Assembly: GCA_028876035.1 (NCBI GenBank)
Contig: JAGWTK010000102.1
Span: 1-11,080 of the forward strand
Source of the DNA: Bacteroidota bacterium
GTDB taxonomy: Bacteria > Bacteroidota > Bacteroidia > Chitinophagales > Chitinophagaceae
Length of the DNA stretch: 11,080 nucleotides
Direction: 5' to 3'
Below, piece after piece: positions 1-7,144 of the stretch; positions within the stretch are counted from its first letter, which is position 1, and each line of letters begins with the position of its first letter. The notes under the pieces were generated by a model, which was not told where the DNA came from, made no database searches, and saw only the letters and a program-made list of their open reading frames with translations. Both the position numbers and the translations under genes were made by a program.

Positions 1-1659
1 CGGGTTAAGCTTTTGTTCAATGGCTTTCGCACGGTTTGCGAGCGTCCGCCATTCCTCGGTCACGCGCTTTGCCTCTTCGTAATTATCCAGGCTATAGGTA
101 TTTTCATTGAGCAATTCGGGTTTGCGCCGGCTATTGAATTTTGTGTATTGCTGCATGATGGCCGCAATTTCGCCTGCGTGGGTTTTGCCGAATTGTTGTG
201 CACACCATTGGGTTGACCAGGTGCTTAACTGGCCGGCATCTGTCGCGTCCGGATTCCAGGCGTAATCAAGAAAAAATGAAATAGGGTATTCCATTGGTTT
301 GATGTCACCGACATTGACAATCCAGATATTCCTGACCCTATGCTCCCAGGCCAGGTGCATTTGTTCCCACACGCGGGGAATCGAATTTGTGTTGAGCCAT
401 TTATAATTCCGCGGGTCGCCCACATAATCAAAGTGATAATAGATGCCATACCCGCCGGCACGTGGCGGATCGCCTGGCCTCGGCAACCTGCGGATATTTC
501 CCCAATTGTCGTCGCACAACAGTAATGTAACGTCGTCGGGTACCCGCATTCCCTTGTCATAATAGTCCTGCACTTCTTTGTACAATGCCCAGAGCTGCGG
601 GGTTGCAGCGGCAGGTTTGCCTGTTACATTTTCAATGATGGCCCTTTGGTCTTTCACAATGCGCTCCAGCAGTGCGGTAGCTGTTTCCCGGCTCATCGGT
701 TCATCGCCATCCCCGCGCATACCCACCGTAACAATTTTTTCATTGGTTGCCCGCTGCATGCCCTCTTTCCAAAATTGCTGCAGCCTTACTGCATTACTGT
801 CATAGTTCCATTTGCCCTTTCCATACCGCCGCCATTCATCATGGGCGCGCATCAGCGGCTCATGATGCGAAGTGCCGATTACAATTCCATATTCGTTTGC
901 TGCGCGGATATTAAGACTGTCATCATCATAAAACGCATTCCCCCACATCGCTGGCCAGATATAATTGCCTTTCAACCGAAGAATCAGCTCGAAGACCTTT
1001 GTATAGAGCTTGCTGTTGAAGCCCCCGTTTTTTTCTCTCGTCCATCCGCTGAGTGCCGGCGCTTCATCGTTGATAAAGATGCCGCGGTACTTCACCCGTG
1101 GGGAATCTATCACGTGCAAATCATTCTTCAGGTAGACTGCCGGTTGTTGTATTACCGGCACATCTGCCCACCAATACCAGGGTGAAACACCCAACTGCGC
1201 GGATAGAGAAAACACACCGTAGGCTGTTCCCCGCCGGTCGCTCCCGGCAATTACCAGCGCGCGCCGTTGACCGTTGGCAGGCTGCCGGATCGATTGCAGC
1301 TGGTACGCTTCCCAACGATTCTTTATTTTACCAAGGTTGATCGCTTTTGCCTGCTCCAGTTGCTGAAGTATCGCCGAGCGTCCGGCAGTACCAATGATAA
1401 TGAGGTTATTTTTTGCACCATCGGCTGAATGAATGATGGCAGGCGTTTGTCCTGTTACTTTTTGGAAATCCGACTGGAGTAAGCTTGCTGCTTTCAGCAC
1501 CGTGGCAGCCTCGTGTTCATCCACAACGATAGAAACAACCGATTGTTTGTTGGCCAGGGGCCAGTTGTTATTGCCCGGCTGGTTACTGCACCAGGACTGA
1601 CCAATTACATTAAAAACAGAGAAAAAGAGCGCCAGCAGCAAGTATCCGTTTTTGTTCAT
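1..1659 (-). CDS. GH115 xylan alpha-1,2-glucuronidase, N-terminal part (runs off left edge)
   Basis: Reading from ATG at 1659 down to position 1 gives 553 uninterrupted codons with no stop, so the C-terminus lies outside the window. The start is followed by a Sec signal peptide: a Lys near the N-terminus, a hydrophobic core at about residues 6-19, and likely cleavage after Gly20 (VIG/QS). Family-like motifs are YRGIFINDEAP (191-201), GTSHHEP (262-268) and LCDDNWGN (381-388), followed by an IRRLP segment; together these are typical of glycoside hydrolase family 115. Family knowledge: GH115 enzymes remove (4-O-methyl-)glucuronic acid alpha-1,2-linked to xylose, including on internal xylan residues, and are usually roughly 800-1000 residues long, so over half is present. 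Export suggests action in the periplasm or at the cell surface. I did not assign catalytic residues. A weak -7-like box (TAGTTTTA, minus strand, 1695-1702) lies upstream without a -33 partner. No SusC/SusD genes are visible on this side. Confidence 0.9.
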   Translation of the reverse strand, partial: MNKNGYLLLALFFSVFNVIGQSWCSNQPGNNNWPLANKQSVVSIVVDEHEAATVLKAASLLQSDFQKVTGQTPAIIHSADGAKNNLIIIGTAGRSAILQQLEQAKAINLGKIKNRWEAYQLQSIRQPANGQRRALVIAGSDRRGTAYGVFSLSAQLGVSPWYWWADVPVIQQPAVYLKNDLHVIDSPRVKYRGIFINDEAPALSGWTREKNGGFNSKLYTKVFELILRLKGNYIWPAMWGNAFYDDDSLNIRAANEYGIVIGTSHHEPLMRAHDEWRRYGKGKWNYDSNAVRLQQFWKEGMQRATNEKIVTVGMRGDGDEPMSRETATALLERIVKDQRAIIENVTGKPAAATPQLWALYKEVQDYYDKGMRVPDDVTLLLCDDNWGNIRRLPRPGDPPRAGGYGIYYHFDYVGDPRNYKWLNTNSIPRVWEQMHLAWEHRVRNIWIVNVGDIKPMEYPISFFLDYAWNPDATDAGQLSTWSTQWCAQQFGKTHAGEIAAIMQQYTKFNSRRKPELLNENTYSLDNYEEAKRVTEEWRTLANRAKAIEQKLNP

Positions 1660-1731
1660 ACAATCGTTCAGGCAGCCCTTTTGCAGGCCTGGCCTAAAAC
1701 TACTGCATTTTTTGAATACGGTTTTTAGGTA

Positions 1732-1750
1732 TTAGCTGTTGGCTTTTAGC
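1732..1750 (+). repeat. Degenerate intergenic repeat, copy 1
   Basis: The sequence TTAGCTGTTGGCTTTTAGC matches the copy at 8828-8846 at 14 of 19 positions by eye. It is a member of a loose family built from TTAGC and GTTGG words. It lies in an intergenic gap and not in a gene. Confidence 0.4.
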
Positions 1751-1808
1751 TTACTGCTTCCGACAGTTGCATGCCCTATTTCCTTGGAGATTTGGCGGCG
1801 AGCAGTGC

Positions 1809-1827
1809 ACCAATACCCAACGCCTAA
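1809..1827 (-). repeat. Degenerate intergenic repeat, copy 2 (inverted)
   Basis: Read on the minus strand this is TTAGGCGTTGGGTATTGGT. It matches the plus-strand copy at 8828-8846 at 16 of 19 positions. It lies just beyond the stop codon of the COG4389-type gene. Confidence 0.5.
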
Positions 1828-1840
1828 AGCCTATCGTCCA

Positions 1841-3868
1841 TCAAACCTCCCCTACTTCCCTTGGCCTTGACGGCGGCCAGATAAAATCCCGGGGATGATG
1901 ACGGAAAAAACGCCATAGCAGTGATATGAACTCCGGGTAGTCTTTCAGGCGAATACCTCTTGATTTGACTGCTACCCAAAATGCAAGCGAGAAGCTTACA
2001 AAGAAATTGAGAAAGCCGATAAGCAATACGCCTCCCACGACGGTTAGCAGGTAGGCGGTGTTTACCTGGTGGTCGAGACCGTAAAATCCAATAGCTGTAT
2101 TAGCAGCAGAGATGGTGATATGGCGTATGTCGAACGGAATTCCCAGGAACTTACCTAACGAGCTGGCACAACCGAGAAAGAAACCCAGGCAAATACTGCC
2201 CGCCAGCGCACCGGCGCCGGAATCGACCAGCCTCACCAGCCGGTTAAGTTTTTTCGGACTCATCGTATTCACAAATACCGGGTGATTGCGGATGCGCTCA
2301 GAAATCCGTCCGTACACCACGTGGTTGTCTACATAACCCGCAATCAGTCCGCTCAGAAACAAAAAAAATCCGGTTATACAGGCGAACAACAGCGCCAGGC
2401 TATGAAAAGGATGTTGATCCGCCAGCAATTTCACTGCTGCTTCTCCTTCTGCGATTTTGTGACCGGTTGCCAGTTTGAAACACCAGGCCAGCAAATACGT
2501 AAACGGAAAAACAATCAGCAGGTTTCCTGCGAAAGAAGCAATCTGACTCCTGCTTACCCTGGCCACGGTTATCGCAAGTTTTCGCAAATCGGGCCGGCTC
2601 CCCAATTTTTGCAGGTCCAACGAACCTGCCACGGCGGATGCAGTATAAGCGGGTTGTTTGGTAGCCAGCGTGGTATTGGTTGCATCCATTATTACGAAAC
2701 CGGCCGCATAATTGGTTCCATATGCCATACCGTGCCAGAAGATGGGAAGGGGTAGTGAAGTGAGCAGGTTCTTTACAATGGCTACAAAGGATACGATCAG
2801 GCCGCCGCCCATTGAACTCCTGAAGAGCGACCGAAAATCTTTGCGGCTGATGCTGATGTATTTCTCTCCTTTCTTACCCTTGTGCTCCGCAATCTGGTAA
2901 GCTAACAGTCCAAGGTTGGTTGATAGAAATTCCCCCAGGCTGTTTTTTTTATTTTCGTTGCGCACAACAGTGATGAAGTAATCGACGAACCGCTCCGTGT
3001 TAAATGCGTTGTCTGCATCGAGCGCATCAAGAATAATCAGCATCCGTTCGATTTGTTCTTCCCTGCGGACAATCACAAAAGTTTGTGCCAGGCTGGTTCC
3101 ATACTCCAGCCGCTGATCTTTTACCCATTGATTGCTTTGCCGGCAATTGTAGAGATTCTCCTGGATGTTAACGAGGAGTAGCCGGCGTTCGGCGGGTAGC
3201 AGGCTGGTTCCTTTTTCTACATAGAGGTTCACAAGCCTGTTCTGCTCAATAAAGGGCTGGATCGCGTCTTGAAAGTTGGGATAACGCACCGCCACCTCTT
3301 TATCCATGCTCAGCGTAACCATGCGGTACGATAAAATCTGCAGGGCCTGGTTCAACTGGGTGGTTAGCGCTGCTTCACTGAGGTTGATATGGATGCCCAG
3401 CAATTCAAAAAATGATTTCCAGAGACTGGCGTCTATCCCCGACACCCAGATATAATCTGTTTTTTTGTAAAACACCCGGCTGATGACATATAAAAAATCA
3501 TTGGGCATCTGCAGCGAAGGCAGTAGTTTGTGTTTTAATTTTTCGAGCAACTCCTGCACAAATCCGCGAGAACTAATAATGCCGCTTTCGGTAAGCGCTG
3601 TACTCAACTGGCTGTTGGTAAACTGGAGGAGCAGTGATTTACGAAGGGCAAAAAGCAGTGTCTTGTCTTGCTGCAACTGGAATAAAAGCCCTTTGAAACG
3701 GAGCTCGGCTTCTTCGATTTTGTGCGGACGGGCAGGTCTGATTTTTTTTACCAGCTCGACCAGGTAATCCAGGCCCCTGTGCGTACTGTTCAGGGAAAGC
3801 ACGATGGCTTTGCCCGGGTCCTCGCCGGAAAAGGCAGTCGGTTTCTTTTTTGGGAGCAGTCTGAACAT
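1841..3868 (-). CDS. Gcr/COG4389-type polytopic membrane protein ('site-specific recombinase' family)
   Basis: This 675-residue protein resembles the SpecificRecomb family (Pfam PF10136, COG4389), named after a gonococcal recombination-complementing protein. The diagnostic stretch is at 380-414, GMAYGTNYAAGFVIMDATNT running into LATKQPAYTASAVA; the LATKQPA motif is the family hallmark as I recall it. Residues 1 to about 350 are soluble and mostly helical, rich in Leu, Lys and Gln. The C-terminal half is membranous, with hydrophobic spans at about 354-376, 445-467, 487-511, 551-575 and 605-634. The basic tail ends in FIWPPSRPR and a short acidic end. I see no tyrosine- or serine-recombinase catalytic signature, so the 'recombinase' label should not be read as a biochemical activity. 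Length matches the family, and ATG at 3868 gives a basic N-terminus. It is transcribed divergently from clpS, with about 130 bp between the starts. Its function is unknown. Confidence 0.85.
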   Translation of the reverse strand: MFRLLPKKKPTAFSGEDPGKAIVLSLNSTHRGLDYLVELVKKIRPARPHKIEEAELRFKGLLFQLQQDKTLLFALRKSLLLQFTNSQLSTALTESGIISSRGFVQELLEKLKHKLLPSLQMPNDFLYVISRVFYKKTDYIWVSGIDASLWKSFFELLGIHINLSEAALTTQLNQALQILSYRMVTLSMDKEVAVRYPNFQDAIQPFIEQNRLVNLYVEKGTSLLPAERRLLLVNIQENLYNCRQSNQWVKDQRLEYGTSLAQTFVIVRREEQIERMLIILDALDADNAFNTERFVDYFITVVRNENKKNSLGEFLSTNLGLLAYQIAEHKGKKGEKYISISRKDFRSLFRSSMGGGLIVSFVAIVKNLLTSLPLPIFWHGMAYGTNYAAGFVIMDATNTTLATKQPAYTASAVAGSLDLQKLGSRPDLRKLAITVARVSRSQIASFAGNLLIVFPFTYLLAWCFKLATGHKIAEGEAAVKLLADQHPFHSLALLFACITGFFLFLSGLIAGYVDNHVVYGRISERIRNHPVFVNTMSPKKLNRLVRLVDSGAGALAGSICLGFFLGCASSLGKFLGIPFDIRHITISAANTAIGFYGLDHQVNTAYLLTVVGGVLLIGFLNFFVSFSLAFWVAVKSRGIRLKDYPEFISLLWRFFRHHPRDFIWPPSRPREVGEV

Positions 3869-3975
3869 TCGGATAATAAAACGGGAAAACTATGCCAGAT
3901 TAATGATATACCGGTAGAAAGACAGGGCCGGGGGCACAAATGTTGCGCGGACTGGTATTATGCAATCATTATTTA

Positions 3976-3983
3976 TATTTTTG
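3976..3983 (+). promoter_or_regulatory. Candidate -7 box upstream of clpS
   Basis: TATTTTTG matches the Bacteroidota -7 consensus TAnnTTTG exactly. It lies 15 bp before the preferred clpS ATG at 3999. I see no TTG -33 element at the expected 19-21 bp spacing, so the call rests on the -7 box alone. If it is real, an upstream ATG at 3960 lies before the transcription start and cannot be used. Confidence 0.4.
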
Positions 3984-3998
3984 CCAAAATTACCGTAC

Positions 3999-4301
3999 AT
4001 GCTATCGTATAAAGACCAACCAGGAACCCAGCTGGAAGAGGAGGTGATTACGGACAATGCGCTGGATAAATCCTTTCAGTTGATCGTATGGAACGATGAA
4101 GTGAATACGTTTGAATGGGTCATTCAAACCCTGGTGGAAGTATGCGGCCATAACACTGAGCAGGCCGAACAATGTGCCCTTATTATTCATACACAGGGCA
4201 AATATGCGGTTAAGTACGGCAGTTACGATACGCTCAAACCCCTTTGTGAAGCAATTACCGACAGGGGCATCAATGCTACCGTTGAAGAATCGACCGGATA
4301 A
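3999..4301 (+). CDS. clpS: ClpS, N-degron adaptor for the Clp protease
   Basis: This 100-residue protein covers the whole ClpS domain. ClpS binds proteins with destabilising N-terminal residues (Leu, Phe, Tyr, Trp) and hands them to a ClpA/ClpC-type unfoldase with ClpP in the cytoplasm. Visible motifs are LIVWNDEVNTFEWVIQTL (28-45), then QAEQCALIIHTQGKYAVKYG (55-74). Aligned by eye to E. coli ClpS, Asn32 and Asp33 match the N34-D35 pair and His64 matches H66, the residues holding the substrate amino group. Glu34 replaces Asp36, and Phe38 sits where E. coli has the gatekeeper Met40. The acidic N-terminal extension is short. I chose ATG at 3999 over the in-frame ATG at 3960 because the extra 13 residues are not ClpS-like and their codons overlap the likely -7 box. 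The aat gene begins 21 bp downstream on the same strand, suggesting an operon. Confidence 0.92.
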   Translation: MLSYKDQPGTQLEEEVITDNALDKSFQLIVWNDEVNTFEWVIQTLVEVCGHNTEQAEQCALIIHTQGKYAVKYGSYDTLKPLCEAITDRGINATVEESTG

Positions 4302-4322
4302 TTTCCTTTTTTCCAGATCAAT

Positions 4323-4967
4323 ATGCCATTATTTTCACTCGGCCAGTCACTCGTTTTTCCGCCGGTTTACCTGAGTGAACCCGACGGGTTACTGGCCATG
4401 GGTGGCGATCTCTCCACAGACCGATTATTACTTGCTTATCGAAGCGGCATCTTTCCCTGGTACGACGGAACGACGCCCCTCTGGTGGTGCCCTGACCCAA
4501 GGTTTGTGCTGTATCCAAACGAACTGAAAGTAAGCGACAGCATGAGGCAGGTGATCCGACGCAACCGTTTTTCTTTTACCGTGAACAAAGATTTTTCCGG
4601 TGTCATCAGCAACTGCAAAACAACAGCCCGAAAAGGCCAGGACGGTACCTGGATCACAGATGAAGTGAAGGCTGCCTACATACGGTTACACCAGCATGGC
4701 CATGCGCACAGCGCAGAAGCCTGGCTGGACGATCAGCTGGTGGGCGGTTTGTATGGTATTCGGATGGGTAAGGTCTTTTTCGGTGAAAGCATGTTTAGCC
4801 TGGCCGCCAACGCCAGCAAATTTGCGTTTATAAAGTATGTACAGCAACTTCAATCGGAAGGCGTTGCGCTGATCGATTGCCAGGTGTACACTGCGCACCT
4901 GGAAAGTCTCGGCGCAAGAATGATTAGCCGTACTTCCTTTCTTGAACAATTGCAGCAACTGCTGTAA
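4323..4967 (+). CDS. aat: Leucyl/phenylalanyl-tRNA-protein transferase
   Basis: Aat moves Leu or Phe from aminoacyl-tRNA onto the N-terminus of proteins that begin with Lys or Arg, creating the N-degron that ClpS recognises. The 214-residue length is close to normal. Motifs in order: GLLAMGGDL (22-30), GIFPW (42-46), WWCPDPRF (54-61), TWI (109-111), AHSAEAW (128-134), LVGGLYG (139-145), GESMFS (154-159), NASK (163-166) and LIDCQV (183-188), then HLESLGARMISR. Residues Trp46, Trp110, Tyr119, Glu155 and Gln187 line up one position off the E. coli residues W49/W111/Y120/E156/Q188 region that forms the substrate pocket, so the enzyme looks intact; this alignment is from memory. It starts 21 bp after clpS with no Shine-Dalgarno sequence, usual for Bacteroidota, and is probably co-transcribed with clpS. 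Confidence 0.96.
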   Translation: MPLFSLGQSLVFPPVYLSEPDGLLAMGGDLSTDRLLLAYRSGIFPWYDGTTPLWWCPDPRFVLYPNELKVSDSMRQVIRRNRFSFTVNKDFSGVISNCKTTARKGQDGTWITDEVKAAYIRLHQHGHAHSAEAWLDDQLVGGLYGIRMGKVFFGESMFSLAANASKFAFIKYVQQLQSEGVALIDCQVYTAHLESLGARMISRTSFLEQLQQLL

Positions 4968-5048
4968 CAAACTGTTTTCTGTTAAAGTTGTGTTGAGGTG
5001 TATACAGGTAATGCAGCATTTGACGAAAAACAGTACTCTTATCCTCCA

Positions 5049-5690
5049 ATGAAAAGACCAATACTACTGCTTGTTTACCTGCTGGCTGCCCAGATTTCAT
5101 TCGCACAATGGTTCGCTGAACCACTTGTTGGCTTCCGCCAGGACATGAATAACAATGACCTGCACATGTTTAATGCAGGCGTTCAACTCGCCTGGAAAAC
5201 CAGCCGTTATTATGAATTGTTATTCCTGGTACAAAGGTCATTGCCTTCGGCTATCAAATACCAGCAAGCGGCATTCACCAGCAATACAGCCTTACCACTT
5301 TCTGTAAACGTTCAGAAAACCCTCAGTCCTTCTGCGTTTAATGTAGCCGTCGGCAACCGCTTCTTCATGGCGGGTAAACATAGTGCGAATAAACTGATGG
5401 CTAAAGTGTATGCAGGCTACATGTCTCAGGTGATAACCGCCGAATATTCGGATTACGATAAGACTAACTATATTTTGCTAAACCCGGATAAGCAACTGAA
5501 AGTCGACGGCGTTTTCCTCGCGTTTGGCTTTGAATTTATCCGCAGTGTGGGAAACAACAGGGTCTTTGCTGCTATTGATTTTTCAACCCCTCCTTCCGGA
5601 CAGAAACCGGCAGATTATCCGAATTCATTTCGCCGGATGGCGCCCTTCACCATTAACCTGGGCTATTCAATAGCCATTTCAAAAAAATAA
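5049..5690 (+). CDS. Exported protein of unknown function, probable outer-membrane beta-barrel type
   Basis: This 213-residue protein is not one I recognise. It begins with a clear Sec signal peptide: MKRP, a Leu-rich core at residues 5-14, and likely cleavage after Ala19 (SFA/QW). The rest alternates polar and hydrophobic residues with many aromatics, for example MFNAGVQLAW, AFNVAVGNRFFM, KLMAKVYAGYMS, GVFLAFGFEFI and FTINLGYSIAIS near the C-terminus. This is the pattern of beta-strands in small outer-membrane barrels, with conserved-looking glycines. I chose ATG at 5049 because the in-frame ATG at 4998 would put 17 polar residues before the signal peptide. It lies 81 bp after aat and 4 bp before the next gene, so the two downstream genes probably form one transcript. 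Its role is unknown; porin-like, receptor-like or structural roles are all possible. Confidence 0.75.
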   Translation: MKRPILLLVYLLAAQISFAQWFAEPLVGFRQDMNNNDLHMFNAGVQLAWKTSRYYELLFLVQRSLPSAIKYQQAAFTSNTALPLSVNVQKTLSPSAFNVAVGNRFFMAGKHSANKLMAKVYAGYMSQVITAEYSDYDKTNYILLNPDKQLKVDGVFLAFGFEFIRSVGNNRVFAAIDFSTPPSGQKPADYPNSFRRMAPFTINLGYSIAISKK

Positions 5691-5694
5691 GCAC

Positions 5695-6297
5695 ATGCGA
5701 ATCCTGTTTCCAATCGCGGTAATGTTTATGGTGTTCACCTCCTTTACCTGCAGCAAGAACCTGACTGATTATTATCCGGATCCCGCTACCAATGGAGTGG
5801 CCATTTTTTCTGACCAGGGATTCAACCTGATGACTTGTTTATTGGATAACCAGGGTTGGAAAACAAGGGACAGATATTCATATGCATTTCCCCCAACAAG
5901 TTTTGAAGTCAATCTTTCAACGGACAACAGCGATCCGATTGCCGACACCTTGCATATCAGGTGGTTTGGAGCGCTAACGAACAGCAATGGAAATTCAGAT
6001 GAAGTAGAATTGGTACTGCCTGTCCATAAATCTTTCAAAGCAGTGGAATTATCGGGTCTGCAGGGTCAGCGAATTGAATTGAAAGGGCCAGCCGGATATG
6101 TAAATGTAGTTATCGCTTCGTCGGGTCAACGCCTGCGCGGCACAGGCCGTGTATATTTTAACCGGTTCCATTTTGAACAGGGCGGCGTTTCCCAAAACCT
6201 GATGGCAGGCTTGTTTGATGCGGATTTGGGAACTATAAAGATTAAGTCTGGCCGCTTTGACCATGAACTCGATGCCCGCGTCGTTAATATCCCCTAG
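5695..6297 (+). CDS. Probable lipoprotein of unknown function
   Basis: This 200-residue protein is not one I recognise. The N-terminus is hydrophobic (residues 3-17) and is followed by SFTC with Cys19 then Ser-Lys. It therefore looks like a signal peptidase II substrate, although the lipobox is imperfect: Ser at -3 and Thr at -1. The mature part is rich in beta-type segments and Asn/Gly/Asp turns, such as FEVNLSTDNSD, LHIRWFGAL, DEVELVLPV and RVYFNRFHFEQ. It ends with DHELDARVVNIP. The start lies 4 bp after the stop of the exported 213-residue protein, which strongly suggests co-transcription and a shared role in the envelope. Its TAG stop overlaps the TAG stop of the convergent esterase gene. 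No enzymatic motif is visible. It could be a surface or periplasmic partner of the upstream barrel-like protein. Confidence 0.75.
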   Translation: MRILFPIAVMFMVFTSFTCSKNLTDYYPDPATNGVAIFSDQGFNLMTCLLDNQGWKTRDRYSYAFPPTSFEVNLSTDNSDPIADTLHIRWFGALTNSNGNSDEVELVLPVHKSFKAVELSGLQGQRIELKGPAGYVNVVIASSGQRLRGTGRVYFNRFHFEQGGVSQNLMAGLFDADLGTIKIKSGRFDHELDARVVNIP

Positions 6298-7025
6298 AAC
6301 CTGCTGCCCAGGTAATGGGGCAACATCGCTTTCCAGGTGGGCCAGTCGTGTTTCCATTCAGGTCCCCAGATATCCAGTTCATAATGGATGCCTTTGCTAT
6401 AAAGGACTCCCCCAAACCGACGATTGGCTTCCGGATCTTCATAATCACCGCTGCCGGTTACGATATGAATGTGCCGGCTTCGGCGAATCTGTTCCAGGAT
6501 ATGGTGATCGGTGAGGTTAGGCAGGTAATGAATCGGGCTGTTGAAGTAAACATCTTCGCTGAAGAAACCCTTGGTGTATTCGGTAAGATCATACACCCCG
6601 CTCATCGACAGGCAACCGTTAATGATATCAGGCCTTTTGAAGAACAGGTTGGCACTGTGCAGGGCCCCAAACGAAGCTCCGCAGGTAATGATGGGCGTTT
6701 CCCAGCTGGTATTATTTCGGATAAAGGGTACCACTTCATTGTACACGTATTCGTTGAACTGGTTTTGCCGGATTGCCTTATGCACGGGATCCATGTGGTT
6801 GTTCATCCAGCTTTCGGTATTGATGCTGTTGATCGAAAAGACTTTTACTTTACCCGCTTCGATGAAGGGGGCAATGGTATCCATCAACTGAAAGCGTTCA
6901 TATTCAAGATAATCGGCGGAAGCTGTGGGAATCATCAGGAGGGCAAATCCGTAATGCCCGTAGACAGCAACAGGCATTTCCTTGTTTAAACTCGGACTGT
7001 ACCAGGAGTGCAGCATTCTTTCCAT
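6294..7025 (-). CDS. Cytoplasmic alpha/beta-hydrolase, COG4947/esterase D-like
   Basis: This 243-residue protein has the alpha/beta-hydrolase layout of putative esterases (Pfam PF00756-like, COG4947). The nucleophile elbow is CGASFGA (115-121) with Ser118. The likely acid is Asp194 in TGSGDYEDP (190-198) and the likely base is His226 in WKHDWPTW (224-231). The order Ser, Asp, His and the spacing fit the fold. No signal peptide is seen, since the protein begins MERMLHSWYSPSL, so it should act in the cytoplasm. The family is poorly characterised, so the substrate is unknown, and I cannot separate an esterase from a related acyl hydrolase. The gene converges on the lipoprotein gene and overlaps it by 4 bp (CTAG at 6294-6297). 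A partial -7-like box (TATTTTCG) lies upstream without a clear -33. Confidence 0.8.
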   Translation of the reverse strand: MERMLHSWYSPSLNKEMPVAVYGHYGFALLMIPTASADYLEYERFQLMDTIAPFIEAGKVKVFSINSINTESWMNNHMDPVHKAIRQNQFNEYVYNEVVPFIRNNTSWETPIITCGASFGALHSANLFFKRPDIINGCLSMSGVYDLTEYTKGFFSEDVYFNSPIHYLPNLTDHHILEQIRRSRHIHIVTGSGDYEDPEANRRFGGVLYSKGIHYELDIWGPEWKHDWPTWKAMLPHYLGSRF

Positions 7026-7107
7026 AAGGATGACCTTTAAGAATTTGCGCCGAAAATAGTAATAAATCGAAAGCTCCTCCGTTTTTAAAAAATCCTGCCC
7101 TAAAAAC

Positions 7108-7138
7108 TTGCATCACCCAAAGAAAGTGAATACCTTAG
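7108..7138 (+). promoter_or_regulatory. Bacteroidota-type promoter for the small-ORF unit
   Basis: TTG at 7108-7110 and TACCTTAG at 7131-7138 are separated by exactly 20 bp. This fits the -33 (TTG/TTTG) and -7 (TAnnTTTG) elements used by the Bacteroidota primary sigma factor, with one mismatch in the -7 box. Transcription would start near 7145 and give a leader of about 130 nt before the small ORF at 7275. Confidence 0.55.
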
Positions 7139-7144
7139 CATTGC

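Larger units (their letters stand above)
1660..1840. other. Intergenic gap with degenerate repeat copies
   Basis: This 181-bp spacer separates two minus-strand genes. I see no ORF or clear intrinsic terminator in it. It contains two copies of a loose repeat also found near 8828: one on the plus strand at 1732-1750 and one on the minus strand at 1809-1827. The promoter of the GH115 gene should lie here, but only a partial -7 match is visible. Confidence 0.6.

Noticed and set aside
646..1185. A 179-codon plus-strand ORF
   Set aside because: It is antisense to the GH115 coding frame, whose motifs continue without a break through this interval.
1841..3868. Reading the 'site-specific recombinase' as evidence of a mobile element or inversion system
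   Set aside because: There are no recombinase catalytic motifs, no flanking inverted repeats or att-like sites, and the neighbours are housekeeping genes.
3960..3998. A 13-codon N-terminal extension of clpS from ATG 3960
   Set aside because: Its codons overlap a perfect TAnnTTTG -7 box, and the residues do not resemble ClpS N-termini.
4998..5048. A 17-codon extension of the exported protein from ATG 4998
   Set aside because: It would bury a textbook signal peptide behind polar residues; ATG 5049 places the signal at the N-terminus.
6315..6989. A 224-codon plus-strand ORF antisense to the esterase gene
   Set aside because: The minus-strand frame carries a full Ser-Asp-His hydrolase signature. 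The plus-strand frame shows no recognisable motif and is a shadow.
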